A DNA stretch of 64,000 bases from a virus: IMG/VR virus record IMGVR_UViG_3300021075_000003, positions 1 through 64,000 of that record. The stretch is one strand, 5' to 3'. How positions within the stretch are numbered: position 1 is the first letter of the stretch; the number at the start of each line of letters is the position of its first letter. Below, one piece after another: positions 33,775 through 43,367 of this stretch. The notes beneath the pieces are model-generated. The model saw only the letters and a list, made by a program, of their open reading frames with translations, was not told the origin of the DNA and did not search any database. Position numbers and translations under genes: made by a program.

Positions 33775-36347
33775 ACCTTAAGGATGCTGATTATGCCGCT
33801 ATATTTCGCGGCGATCCAAACAATGTACGGGCACAGCGATATCCGATGTACCCGTTATTGTCGCCCGGTATGCCGCCAGCCGGACCAGACTTCATAGACC
33901 ATGCTCTGGCTATAGATGGCAACGCTCCGATACAAGTGGAGGGTAAAGGCAAAGATAAGCACATTGTAAGTATTAGCGATACACTTCATCGACTATACCT
34001 GCGTGCGCTATACGACAAAGACTTCAGCCCGCCAATTAAGAACAAAGGGCGCGTTGAGAGTGTCAAGATTGTACTAGGGCATATCTGGGCTGATGAGGCT
34101 GACGGTCCTAAGTACTTGCCGGACGCAGTGCTGAACGGCAAGCCGCGCGTGATGATAATAGGCAAGATGCCCACGTCGGAAGAAGTATCGCTTGGACGCA
34201 ATTTCACTGGCCCATCAGGTGAGTATCTACGCGAGTCTTTGATACATTGCGGAGTACCTGAAGACCAGCTAGCCGACTGGTACGTGTGTAACCTCATACG
34301 TTGGCCAATGCCATCTTCGATGACCGGTGCTGTGCCTGCGGCATGGATTAAAGACTGTTTACCTTTGATCCACCAAGAGATGCGCCTCTATAAACCAGAC
34401 TATGTACTATGTCTGGGCGCCGAAGCCACCAAGGCTGTATGCGGTAAAGAGTACTCGGTCAATAATATGATCGGGCGCTTTATTACTAAACAAGAGCCCT
34501 GCTATGAAGTTGGAGAGCCTGAAATTCATCACGAGATGAAAATCATGGCCATTACACATCCAGCAGCGGTGCTGCGTACTACAGAGTTGCATCAGCAGTA
34601 CGAAGCTACATTGCGTAATTTCGTAGAGCTAATCAAGGGTAATAACTTCGCCGTATCTTCTGACAAGAGCGTACAGTGGTCGGCCATCTACAAAGAGCGC
34701 GATCTTGCCGAGTATGTGGATTTCTTACTAAGCAAGAAGGGCATTAAGACGATTGCGCTAGACTGCGAATGGCACGGCAATCACCCTAACGAGCCTAACT
34801 CGTATTTGCGCACTGTGCAGCTAAGCGCCGACGGTAAGTTTGCAGCAGTGATAGTCATGCGGCATCAGGGAGGTGCGCCGGCCTTTGCTCCGTCACTGGC
34901 CGGAGCTATACGTCAACTCAATCGTTTGCTGGATCGCGATGATGTGCAGATGATTGGTAGCTTTATAGCCGCTGACTTGCCGTGGCTTATGCTGAACGGT
35001 GTTAATATCCGTAAGCGCATTAGCGTACCGGAGAGTTTTGAACAGTTCCAAGGTGGCGATTATCCTGGCGTGTTCGACGTAGCGCTGGCACATCACGCCA
35101 CTAATGAAACTGGCGACTATAAGCTAGAAGTGATGGGATCTAGGCTGTGCGGTACTGATCGTTGGGATGTCGAGCTACAGCAATGGAAGCATCGGTACTG
35201 CGCAGAGCACAAGATTAAGGCAGAAGAACTTGGCGGATATGGTGAGTGTCCTAAAGAGATACTCTTCCCGTATAGCGCTAAAGATGCCGCGATAACGTGG
35301 AGGCTGGCAGAGCTGCACAAGAAGCAGTTATTGAATGCAGATCAGTTTGGCAATGAATGCTGGCATGCATGTCATACCTCCATGATGGCGCTGCCTGCTT
35401 TTAATGAGATGGGCGTAGAGGGCGTTAAAGTTGATCCAGAGCGCATTGACGCGCTAACAGATCTATTCAGCTCTGCTGCTGTTGCTAAGATCAAGGCGCT
35501 GCGCACTGCAATCAACTGGCCAACTTTTAACCCTAGAAGTAATCAGCAGTGCGTAGAGTTTCTGTTTGGTGAGGCATACTCCACCAAATTCGATAAAGAG
35601 ACTGGCGAGCGGTGTCGCGTTAGACCGGCTGGCGCTATGTCGTTGAAGCTAACGCCTGTTAAGAGTACGGCCGGCAAGTCGTGGGCCCAGGTTGAAGCTA
35701 AGGGCGAAATGGATAAGTACAGCCCATGCACTGATAAAGAAACCTGCGGTATATTGGGCGCTCGCCATCCATTGGCGATGACACTTCGAGACATTCGATT
35801 AATCGATCAGGTCACTAAGAGTGTTTTCAGTATGCCCAAGGCTAAAGACGGCAAGCTACTCATGAAGTACGGGCGAAGAGTGTATAGCGGCGGACTAGGC
35901 AAGTATGTCGGTCAAGATTGCCGCGTGAGAAGCACGTTCGTACAGGTTAAGGAAACAGGTCGAGCCAGTAGTGCGCGACCCAACCTTCAAGCGCTCAGCG
36001 CTCGTAGAGAAGATGACTACCGGCGCATACTGGGGGATAAGTACACATTCCCAATCAGATCCTGTATTACCAGTAATACAGACTGCGAGTATGGTGAAGA
36101 GACACTTCTGGTAGAAGCCGACTTCAAAGGCGCAGAGCTAATGCTAATGGCAGTGCTCACCAGAGACGATACGATGCTAGACCATTGCGCCAGGGCTAAC
36201 CTGCCAGAGAGTGATACTAACTACTATGACATGCATAGTCGAGTAGCTGTGCGCGCTTTCAGGTTAGATTGCGCTCCAACTAAGAGTGGCTTAAAGAGCA
36301 TAGGTAAAGGTGGCCTTAGGGTGGCTGCTAAGGGAATTCTATTCGGT
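33768..36347 (+). CDS. DNA polymerase I-family fusion (UDG-exonuclease-PolA), exon 1
   Basis: Exon 1 encodes residues 1-860 of a protein of about 1060. Residues about 127-290 are a uracil-DNA-glycosylase-superfamily domain (VMIIGKMPT, VCNLIRWP, THPAAVL). About 325-520 is a DEDD 3'-5' exonuclease (D332/E334 in LDCEW; GSFIAADLPWL; YSAKDAAITW). The family A polymerase follows, with motif A VEADFKGAEL and the first half of motif B, RVAAKGILFG (R851, K855). Reading continues into the intron to a stop at 36404. The domain order and an intron in the polymerase gene recall Bacillus phage SPO1. It is the replicative polymerase of this phage. Confidence 0.9.
34525..34540. promoter_or_regulatory. Palindrome TTCATC-ACGA-GATGAA, copy 3
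   Basis: Third copy of the 6-4-6 palindrome, within the codons for EIHHEMKI of the polymerase gene's glycosylase-like domain. Function unknown. Confidence 0.45.
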
Positions 36348-36384
36348 CAATTTGAAAATTGGCCCAGAAAATTATCTCCAAACA

Positions 36385-36413
36385 TTGACAGCTTAGCGGC
36401 ATAACGCTATAAT
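36385..36413 (+). promoter_or_regulatory. Consensus sigma70 promoter for the intron HNH gene
   Basis: TTGACA (36385-36390), a 17-base spacer and TATAAT (36408-36413): both hexamers are perfect. TTAGGAGATAATT follows as ribosome site before the ATG at 36434. It lies inside the intron, so the endonuclease can be made independently of polymerase transcription. Confidence 0.8.
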
Positions 36414-36433
36414 GTATATTTTAGGAGATAATT

Positions 36434-37204
36434 ATGTCAGAAAATGCTTGTAGATGTTGCAGTAAAATATTGCCAGAAAGTAGCCGACGCATATATTGTA
36501 ATAATTATTGTAAAGGTAAATATTACATCAGCCAGCTGCCAAAGCGCGAATGTCATCATTGTAAAGTGTTATTTGCGCCAACTAGACGAGATCAATCTTA
36601 TTGTTGTGTTAGTTGCGGCTTAAACGCTACATTAACACAACGTGATATTGAATGTATACGTTGTCATAAAAAGTTTATACATCGTGGCAGAGGTTGGCGT
36701 AAATATTGCAAAGAATGTAAGCCTATAGTAGCACGTTTGCGTTGCTATATGCATGATGTGAAAACTGGTGTAATCAAAAATCCAGGAGTTGGTAGCGGAG
36801 GCGCACAATTAGGCGAAGCTAATCATCAATGGAAAGGCGATAAACGTATACGTGAGAAATATGCTCACGGTTATCGCGAAACATGTTATGCTGTTTGGGA
36901 AAAGCAATGTGCAATAAATGTGCCACAATGTACTGGTAGAGTAGTGGTACATCATATTGATGGCAATAAAATGAATATTGCTTTAGATAATTTGATACCT
37001 TTATGTGATTTACATCATAGACGTACACATGCATCTATTGTGCCCACAGCAGAACAATTAGAACAAGCATTACTGAAAATCTGGCCCGAAGGCCGAATTA
37101 AAATCGCGGAGAAAATCGGGGAAGCCTGCCAACGGGTAATCCGAGGTGAAGGTCAGCAGCAAAATGCTGACCAGCCGCAACGACTAGAGAATGAACCTTC
37201 GTAA
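36434..37204 (+). CDS. HNH homing endonuclease encoded in the group I intron
   Basis: 256 aa. Three successive zinc-knuckle pairs (residues about 7-26, 40-61 and 74-95) precede an HNH domain with VVHHIDGNKMN (H173, H174), an Asn in LDNLIPLC and CDLHHRRTH. Proteins of this kind cut intron-less polymerase alleles so that the intron is copied in by repair. The sequence is AT-rich compared with its surroundings, as expected for a mobile ORF. The C-terminal 50 residues overlap the intron's catalytic core. Confidence 0.85.
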   Translation: MSENACRCCSKILPESSRRIYCNNYCKGKYYISQLPKRECHHCKVLFAPTRRDQSYCCVSCGLNATLTQRDIECIRCHKKFIHRGRGWRKYCKECKPIVARLRCYMHDVKTGVIKNPGVGSGGAQLGEANHQWKGDKRIREKYAHGYRETCYAVWEKQCAINVPQCTGRVVVHHIDGNKMNIALDNLIPLCDLHHRRTHASIVPTAEQLEQALLKIWPEGRIKIAEKIGEACQRVIRGEGQQQNADQPQRLENEPS

Positions 37205-37341
37205 GAAGAAAATAAGTTCTCCAAGAGGCCGCGACACCATTAGGTGAAAAGATAGTCTGGACTGCAACATATTGGATTTTGTTTTATTAACAATTTTGAG
37301 TTGCAGAAGTTTCGGATAAAGAGCCGAGACGATAACAAACG

Positions 37342-37944
37342 CTAGAGTATGGACAATCCGCAGAGTCAGCTGCACGCAAGTGCGGAGAAGAAGGCGTTAC
37401 TGTGACGACACAGGAAGCGCAGAACGTTATCAATGCTATATTTGAAACGTATCCCGGAATACCCACATTGCAGGATGCGCTTAGAGCTAGAGCGCATAGT
37501 CCAGGCTGGATCAGGAACTACTATGGCCGTATGCGCAGATGCATAGCATCTAGCGATAGAGGAGCTATGGGCGAACTAGAGCGACAGTTCCTGAACTTTT
37601 TGCTGCAGTCACAAGTGGCTGACGCCACCAGCATTGCGTTGTATCACCTATACAATCATCCAAATAAAGCAGACCTAGGGTACAAGATAGTGCTTCAGCT
37701 TCATGACGCGATAGTGTTGGAAGTACCGGCTAGGAGCTTGGATGAGGTCTACACGCGCATATTCCCAGAGTGCATGGTAGATGCAGTTAGCTTCAAGTCT
37801 TGCGATTTGTCTGGTGAGCCGTATGCGGATTCGCCACTGTATCATTTCGGAATAGATGTTAAAGCTTATACGCGCTGGGGCTTGCCGCTCACAGCCGCAG
37901 AATGCGATTCTTTTGGTATAGCGCCTAGCTACGCTAAGGCTTGA
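37342..37944 (+). CDS. DNA polymerase I-family fusion, exon 2
   Basis: Exon 2 adds 200 residues: LEYGQSAESAARKC completes motif B, then a thumb/finger segment (GWIRNYYGRMRR) and motif C LQLHDAIVLEVP with the second catalytic metal ligand. It has no valid start of its own near the exon border: the GTG at 37402 lies inside the exon and has no ribosome site. The product therefore depends on intron splicing. Confidence 0.9.
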   Translation, partial: LEYGQSAESAARKCGEEGVTVTTQEAQNVINAIFETYPGIPTLQDALRARAHSPGWIRNYYGRMRRCIASSDRGAMGELERQFLNFLLQSQVADATSIALYHLYNHPNKADLGYKIVLQLHDAIVLEVPARSLDEVYTRIFPECMVDAVSFKSCDLSGEPYADSPLYHFGIDVKAYTRWGLPLTAAECDSFGIAPSYAKA

Positions 37945-37969
37945 TAAACAGTCGGATGTATGCGATAAT
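37941..37969 (+). promoter_or_regulatory. Sigma70-type promoter
   Basis: TTGATA (37941-37946), 17 bases, GATAAT (37964-37969): five of six matches in each hexamer. It drives the possible ssDNA-binding protein at 38035. Confidence 0.6.
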
Positions 37970-38034
37970 ACACCCTGCAGTTGGCTAATAGTCGACTTAC
38001 TTACTTTCTTACTTTTTTACTTAGGAGTCAATTA

Positions 38035-39309
38035 ATGGCAAGATCAGGCGCTGTTTCTACAGGACGCTATAAGATGGCCAGCGAAGGCCAGAGCACGCAG
38101 CACGGTTTAATGGGGATGTATGTCCTCAAAGACAATCACGGCTGCCAGGTGTATCGCCCAACATGGAGCGGTACACGTACAATCATTCGCCCGTTTCCGG
38201 GACGCAATCCGGAAAATCTAAACGAGTGGGAGCCGTTCCGGCTATCCGATCAGCCTCGTGACTACGGTGACTGGATTCGTCGCTATGACATGGCCGTCTC
38301 GCTAGGCAATCCTGGCATCACGTTCATCGTCAAAGATCCGATGGATCACATGGCCGATAGCCAGCAGTGCCCGGTGTGGATGCTGCATCGTGCTATCACA
38401 AACGCGATCAAGGCTGGCACCGGCTTGCCGAGTTGGCCGCCGTTGACCATGGGCTCTGCTGGTCGTGGAGCGCAGCTGGATCGTCCTAAGGACGGTTACT
38501 TGATCCAGGGTATTCTGATGGAGCACAAGTCGCTTGCGCAAGATCCTCCGCGTGGCTCGCAGGTGGATCATAAGCCTGTGGTGATGTTGCTAAGCCAGTC
38601 AGCCGGCAATGCCTTAATGGCCAAGCTGGAAGAGCGCAATCCTGACAACAGCTTCCGATACGAGAACCTGGTCGATCTTGATTCTGGTTTGTATATCCAG
38701 TTCCATCAGGCAGGTACGCAGAACCGTAACAATGCGCCCAGGACAATGAATACTGTTGGCGGCCGCCAGGCTGACAATATGAAGTATGAAGTTGAGATCC
38801 TGGAAGATTACAGCGGCATCCTGCCCACCTTCCCAGGCATCCACGAGTTGGCACAGTCGCATGTGCGCGCTTGGGACGACATCATCCGTATCCCGACTTA
38901 CGAGGAGCAAGTAGCGCTTCTCTGTAACGCCGGCTTACCTGAGTCTGCAATCGTCTACGCTCTGGGCGACGTCTACGGGGATATCATCCCGCAGCACATC
39001 CACGACAAGGCGCGTGAGGGAATGACCGGCGGACCTGCCGGTCCGGTTGTCGGTGCGGTGCGTAGCAATCCAATGCAGCGCCAAGCGCCGGCAATGACAA
39101 CCACTAATCCCATGCAGCGTCGCGCTCCTGCGCCGCCGCCAGAGGACGTGGAAGAAGTGCCTGAGCCTACTATGGCTCCTGTGGCCACCCAGGCTGCCAC
39201 TACGGCGCCGTTCGACGCCCAGCCGACCCATGCGGCTCCAGAGCGCACTAAGGCTACCTCAGACGCCTTGGCGCGTGCGCGTAGTCGAGCGCTGCAGCCG
39301 AAGAAGTAA
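38035..39309 (+). CDS. Possible single-stranded DNA-binding protein
   Basis: 424 aa. The ATG at 38035 has TTAGGAGTCAATTA upstream; the longer frame from 37981 is not needed. The N-terminal 300 residues are beta-rich and globular. The C-terminal 100 are Pro/Ala/Thr-rich and disordered, with two SNPMQR/TNPMQR repeats and RRAPAPPPEDVEEVPE. Position between polymerase and RecA-like genes, its own promoter and terminator, and a disordered tail suit a phage SSB. No OB-fold signature can be pointed to, so this is inference. Confidence 0.5.
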   Translation: MARSGAVSTGRYKMASEGQSTQHGLMGMYVLKDNHGCQVYRPTWSGTRTIIRPFPGRNPENLNEWEPFRLSDQPRDYGDWIRRYDMAVSLGNPGITFIVKDPMDHMADSQQCPVWMLHRAITNAIKAGTGLPSWPPLTMGSAGRGAQLDRPKDGYLIQGILMEHKSLAQDPPRGSQVDHKPVVMLLSQSAGNALMAKLEERNPDNSFRYENLVDLDSGLYIQFHQAGTQNRNNAPRTMNTVGGRQADNMKYEVEILEDYSGILPTFPGIHELAQSHVRAWDDIIRIPTYEEQVALLCNAGLPESAIVYALGDVYGDIIPQHIHDKAREGMTGGPAGPVVGAVRSNPMQRQAPAMTTTNPMQRRAPAPPPEDVEEVPEPTMAPVATQAATTAPFDAQPTHAAPERTKATSDALARARSRALQPKK

Positions 39310-39334
39310 TACAGATTCGAGTAAGTTTAGCTGG

Positions 39335-39363
39335 CCCGGAGGGTAACCCCCTCCGGGTCTCTT
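39335..39363 (+). terminator. Intrinsic terminator
   Basis: CCCGGAGGG (39335-39343) and CCCTCCGGG (39349-39357) form a 9-bp stem followed by TCTCTTTT. It closes the transcript of the gene at 38035. Confidence 0.85.
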
Positions 39364-39378
39364 TTGCATAGGGGCCAA

Positions 39379-40731
39379 ATGGCAAAACGTAAACCTAAGG
39401 TAGCGGAATTAGTCGAGACGTCAACTGGGCGTGCGACTGTAGATGATTTCTTTGCACGGGTAGTGCAGAATGTGCATACCAAGTGGCAAAAGAAAGGAAT
39501 ACTGGTCGGGCATAATCCGCAAATTTCGGTGTTGCCTGTACCAGCCTTTATAGTCAGATATCTACTACAGAATGAGGGGTTGCCGTTGAGCTGCTGTTAC
39601 CAAGCAGTAGGCGAGCAAGCTTCTTATAAGTCAACATTCGCTGCCGAGGTGATGCGTTGGCATGCTATTTGCGGAGGTAAGGGTATTCTGCTAGAGGCAG
39701 AGACTAAACCAACTGCGGATTTGCGTAACAGCGTGCTGAACTGGGACATAGACGCGATACACGTGGAAGACTGCGAAATGCAGGAACACTGGCAAGACAA
39801 GTGTACGGACTTAACTAACCAGATTCAAAAGCTTGCAGAGCAAAGCGCTGGACCTGGACGTACGCAGCCATACTGCATTGTAGTTGACTCGCTGACAGGT
39901 AAAGCCAGCAAGAAGACGATTGAGAATATTGACGAAGTCGGACATGCCGCTATGCACTTTCCAGTAGAGGCTAAGAATATTGCCGACTACATGCGCGCCT
40001 ATCCGCAAAAGCTGCTCGGCTGGCCTTGGACTTTCTTAGGCGTAAACCACTGTAAACCGTCATTAGACGAACGTGGTAATATCGTTTACAACATACCTGG
40101 CGGTTATGCGCTAAAGTTCCAATGCGCTGCTATTTTCGAGTTAGCGCGCCTTGGGCAGATTAAGGAGTACAGCAACTATAAGGCTGCTACGATATCACTC
40201 AACACGCTCAAGAATTCATACGGGCCAGATCGTATTCGTATCCAGGTGCGTTTCAAGACGTGGCTCGTTGAAGAAGAGCAGGGCATTAATCGCCTGCACA
40301 GTAGGTTCGAGTGGTGGGAAGCCGGGATTCTTCTCCTCGCAGAGGGCGCTGGCCTTTCTAAAGCCCGTGCGGCGTCGCTACTTCCTAAGCTCAAGGAGGT
40401 CTGTGATGTTAAGACTAAGGCAGGTGGCAGCACTGGGAAGCTTTACCACTCCAATAGGTTGGAGGTTTCGGCCGCTTCCGCAATGTCTGCACACGAGCTT
40501 GGTGTCCTTCTTGAAACAAAACCAGAGGTTCTTGCTGACATCTATCAAGTCTTGGGTATCCAAAGGCGCCCCTTCTTCCGACCCGGGGTGGATTTTATGA
40601 GCCAGCTGGAAGAGAACGCTCACGTGACAGCTCAAGCAGACGCGGCAGATGATGCTGTGCGTCGTATGGCCGCGCTACAGCGTCCAACGTTTTACACTAA
40701 AGCTACGGAGCTAGCAGAAGAAGATGAATAA
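39379..40731 (+). CDS. RecA/UvsX-like recombinase
   Basis: 450 aa; the ATG at 39379 follows AGGGGCCAA. The RecA core has an unusual Walker A, GEQASYKST (78-86), where the usual second Gly is replaced. An acidic switch region follows (LLEAETKPTADLR, the glutamate typical of RecA), then Walker B-like CIVVDSLTG and a strand ending FLGVNH. It would catalyse strand exchange for recombination-dependent replication, working with the SbcCD pair and SF2 helicase. The C-terminal 120 residues are an additional helical domain. Confidence 0.75.
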   Translation: MAKRKPKVAELVETSTGRATVDDFFARVVQNVHTKWQKKGILVGHNPQISVLPVPAFIVRYLLQNEGLPLSCCYQAVGEQASYKSTFAAEVMRWHAICGGKGILLEAETKPTADLRNSVLNWDIDAIHVEDCEMQEHWQDKCTDLTNQIQKLAEQSAGPGRTQPYCIVVDSLTGKASKKTIENIDEVGHAAMHFPVEAKNIADYMRAYPQKLLGWPWTFLGVNHCKPSLDERGNIVYNIPGGYALKFQCAAIFELARLGQIKEYSNYKAATISLNTLKNSYGPDRIRIQVRFKTWLVEEEQGINRLHSRFEWWEAGILLLAEGAGLSKARAASLLPKLKEVCDVKTKAGGSTGKLYHSNRLEVSAASAMSAHELGVLLETKPEVLADIYQVLGIQRRPFFRPGVDFMSQLEENAHVTAQADAADDAVRRMAALQRPTFYTKATELAEEDE

Positions 40732-41185
40732 TGCGGCAATGGATGCATTCTTTGCAGCGCGCTCTACTGGACAACCAACAGTAGAGCGTGCGGCGGTAAA
40801 GAAGATTCTCACAGTTTGCGGAGTGAAGCACAGCACTGTAAACACATTTGCTGGTCTTCTAGATATAAACTTTCCTATGCGGCTTGTCTCCGCCAACTTA
40901 AATAGGAATGAAATACGCAGCACTGTTAATGATCTGATGCGCCGACCAACTAAAGCTGGCGCATACAATGCGTACGAAGATGCACTTGCAGCGTTCCCAG
41001 ATACAGTTGGGTCATTAGGTGTAGTGTATTCGTGGCTAGGCTCAATTATGGTATTTCATGACCTGGAGCTGTGTAACAACCTCGGCGCATTCGGGGTGTT
41101 TGTTAAGATCAAAGACAAGCAGTTCTTTCTGGAACGTTTAACTAATTTAGCCGCTAAAATAGGTCCGGCCGCTGACTGGGTATGA
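40724..41185 (+). CDS. Unknown protein
   Basis: 153 aa, overlapping the recombinase end by 8 bases. Mixed alpha/beta with a basic first half (ERAAVKKILTVCGVKHS). No recognised motif. Its stop overlaps the next ATG (ATGA). Confidence 0.55.
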   Translation: MNNAAMDAFFAARSTGQPTVERAAVKKILTVCGVKHSTVNTFAGLLDINFPMRLVSANLNRNEIRSTVNDLMRRPTKAGAYNAYEDALAAFPDTVGSLGVVYSWLGSIMVFHDLELCNNLGAFGVFVKIKDKQFFLERLTNLAAKIGPAADWV

Positions 41186-42270
41186 GTGAACAAACCGGAC
41201 TAGCAGTCTATCCCAGACTAAAAGAATTCGACTCCGAGGTCGAGTTCGTAGAGCACGTCGAGCGTGTGGATGGCTGCACTACTAAGCAGTTAATCTCTTC
41301 ACCCAGGGATATCACACTAACGAAGGATGGCCGTTTAGCTGCAAACGGTTTCAGGCTTACCAGCTTAGCGTTTAAGCAGTTATGTCAGTTCACCGCTAAA
41401 GGGCTGTATGGCCTAGTGGCTGACATAGGGGCAGTAGATATTAATGCACGCTCTCTGGATCAGTTTACATCGCCAGCGCTGGCTGCCGATATTATTAACA
41501 AAGTTGTTGAACTGCGCTTTCATGTGCAGGACGGCATCTCAGCTAAGGCGCTTATTCTAAACGCTGACAGCAAAACTGTTGATGGACTTGTCGGAGCACG
41601 ATATCGCTATGTACCGCATCATCAGCTATACGACAGCGTAAAAGAGTGCATGACTACAACGTCGGATATCCCAGTCTTTAAGCGAGGCTTAGTAGCAGGA
41701 CGCAGATGTGCATTCACACTGGCGTCACAGCAGCCCCATACTACGCCAAGCGGCTATACGCTGGCACGTTGCGCGTACTTCACTAATAGCGAAGCAGGCG
41801 AAGCCGGGATACATGCTACTGCTGGCATAGTAATAGATGATACCTACTGTGCGATAGACAGCGCGCATATGCGCCATATAGCGCACTCCAATAGCGACTT
41901 CGATGCAAGGCTAACAAACCTTGTGTCGCAGACTGTTAGACAGTACAGCGGAATAGCGTTAGCTGGATACGGCAGCCGCCTTGAGGAGAATCTGGGTGTA
42001 GTTGTAGATCGAGCAGTGTCCAAGTCGGTACGTAAGAAGCTGGTAGGAGATGTAGCTACAGCAGTAGGGCAGGCTTTAGCAGAGCAAGTGATACGTAAAG
42101 CAATCTTTCAGGGTGCTGATCGTACCACAACGCCGGCGCAAGTCTCACTAGTAGACATAGCGCAACGAACTAAGCGAGATCTAGTTATATTGCTCTGCCG
42201 TGAAGGTGAAGGGCGTAATCATACAACAAGAGAGGCACTTGAAGGTGCCGCATTTCAAATCATAGTCTAA
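41182..42270 (+). CDS. Unknown protein, possibly DUF932-like
   Basis: 362 aa in ATGA overlap with the gene before. The order of a GFRLTSLAFKQLC helix, a VGARYRYVPHHQLYDSVKECM segment and a long beta-rich middle resembles DUF932 phage/plasmid proteins. I base this on pattern only. Function unknown. Confidence 0.5.
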   Translation: MSEQTGLAVYPRLKEFDSEVEFVEHVERVDGCTTKQLISSPRDITLTKDGRLAANGFRLTSLAFKQLCQFTAKGLYGLVADIGAVDINARSLDQFTSPALAADIINKVVELRFHVQDGISAKALILNADSKTVDGLVGARYRYVPHHQLYDSVKECMTTTSDIPVFKRGLVAGRRCAFTLASQQPHTTPSGYTLARCAYFTNSEAGEAGIHATAGIVIDDTYCAIDSAHMRHIAHSNSDFDARLTNLVSQTVRQYSGIALAGYGSRLEENLGVVVDRAVSKSVRKKLVGDVATAVGQALAEQVIRKAIFQGADRTTTPAQVSLVDIAQRTKRDLVILLCREGEGRNHTTREALEGAAFQIIV

Positions 42271-42278
42271 GGAACAAA

Positions 42279-43355
42279 ATGGCTAAAACAAAAACAACGC
42301 TGCCGGCAAAAATTGCCGACATGACAGCGGTGCAGGCCAAGAAGACGTTTACCGAACAGGAAGAGAAGTTCTTCCGGGATTTGCAAGCCTACATCAAAGC
42401 GCACAACAAAGAGAACCTGACATGGTATTGGGAACTTGGCGTGCGCATGACCAATGTTCGCGAGCTTGCTAAGAAGGACAAAGAGCATTACGGCAGTAAG
42501 CTGCTTGAGCGTCTGGGTGCAGCATTAGGCTACTCTTCGCATGGTCCGCTTTACCAGGCAATCTCTGTGGTGGAAGCTTTCGGAACTAAGAAAGCCTTTA
42601 CCGAGTACACCAAGCTGGCTGGCGAGTCAGGCAATGTGCTCACCTGGGGGCATATCGTTATGCTGTCGGGTATCAGCGATACGGCTATTCGTCTGGACTT
42701 GGCCGCTACGGCTTTGGAACAGTGCTGGACAGTGCAGCGCCTGGGAGATCAGGTACGTGGGCTAGTGGACCGCAAGGCGCGCGGTATCCGCACAGGCAAC
42801 AAGAAGGTCAAGATCCCCACCAGCGTTAAGCGATGCCTGCAAGACGTGGCATCCAAAGCGGAGCAGTTCCGTGACTGGGTGCAGAGCTCTTGGACAGGCG
42901 ATGCCTACGACATCACAGCGCGTGTCGAGGAGACGCCAACCAGCAGCCTCAGCGAGAAGCTTCTCGATGACTTTATGACGGCCCAGAAGCAGTTGGCCGA
43001 CATGATCGAGAGCGCCGAGACAATGTCTGACGAGTTGTCACAAGGCGAGGCAACTATTCGTCGTAAGCTGGCCGCCCAGGCCGATGCGGATCTGGCAGCA
43101 GCGGACGATGAAGAAGAGGAAGAAGATGAAGACGTCGAAGAAGAGGCAGATGTCGATGATGACGACGCCAGTCTGGCCGATCTAGCCGGCGATGATGATG
43201 ATGACGATTCGGTTGTCTTCAGAAGTACCGCACCGGTGGCTGACGATGACGATGACGAGTTTGTCAGTGTTGCCGCGGAGCGCAACACTCGTCTGCGTGA
43301 GGCACGGGCTCTTGAACGAACTAAAGAGCGTCTAAGAGCAGCACGCGGTAAGTAA
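42279..43355 (+). CDS. DUF1016-N-like protein with acidic tail
   Basis: 358 aa; CTAAGGAACAAA upstream. Residues about 45-170 match the DUF1016 N-terminal pattern: WYWELGVRM, HYGSKLLERLGAALGYS, LTWGHIVMLSGI and CWTVQRLGDQVRGL. The PDDEXK nuclease half of YhcG is missing. From about residue 275 the tail is extremely acidic (runs of Asp and Glu), and the end is basic. The domain is shared with the gene at 3910-4734. A DNA-mimic or chaperone-like role for the acidic tail is speculative. Confidence 0.6.
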   Translation: MAKTKTTLPAKIADMTAVQAKKTFTEQEEKFFRDLQAYIKAHNKENLTWYWELGVRMTNVRELAKKDKEHYGSKLLERLGAALGYSSHGPLYQAISVVEAFGTKKAFTEYTKLAGESGNVLTWGHIVMLSGISDTAIRLDLAATALEQCWTVQRLGDQVRGLVDRKARGIRTGNKKVKIPTSVKRCLQDVASKAEQFRDWVQSSWTGDAYDITARVEETPTSSLSEKLLDDFMTAQKQLADMIESAETMSDELSQGEATIRRKLAAQADADLAAADDEEEEEDEDVEEEADVDDDDASLADLAGDDDDDDSVVFRSTAPVADDDDDEFVSVAAERNTRLREARALERTKERLRAARGK

Positions 43356-43367
43356 TGAAATGTCCCA

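Larger units (their letters stand above)
36348..37341 (+). other. Group I intron in the DNA polymerase gene
   Basis: The polymerase frame breaks in motif B after FG and resumes with LEYGQSAE, so joining 36347 to 37342 restores FG-LE-YG exactly. The 5' site has a P1 helix: exon GGT (U47 of the site paired as U-G) plus intron CAATT pair with AATTGGCC at 36357-36364. The intron ends in G (37341). Core-like sequences follow the ORF: ACGACTAGAG (37179 region) and AAAAGATAGTCTGGAC (37236 region) provide the GACTA/TAGTC P7 pairing. Length 994 bases, most taken by an HNH gene. Confidence 0.8.
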
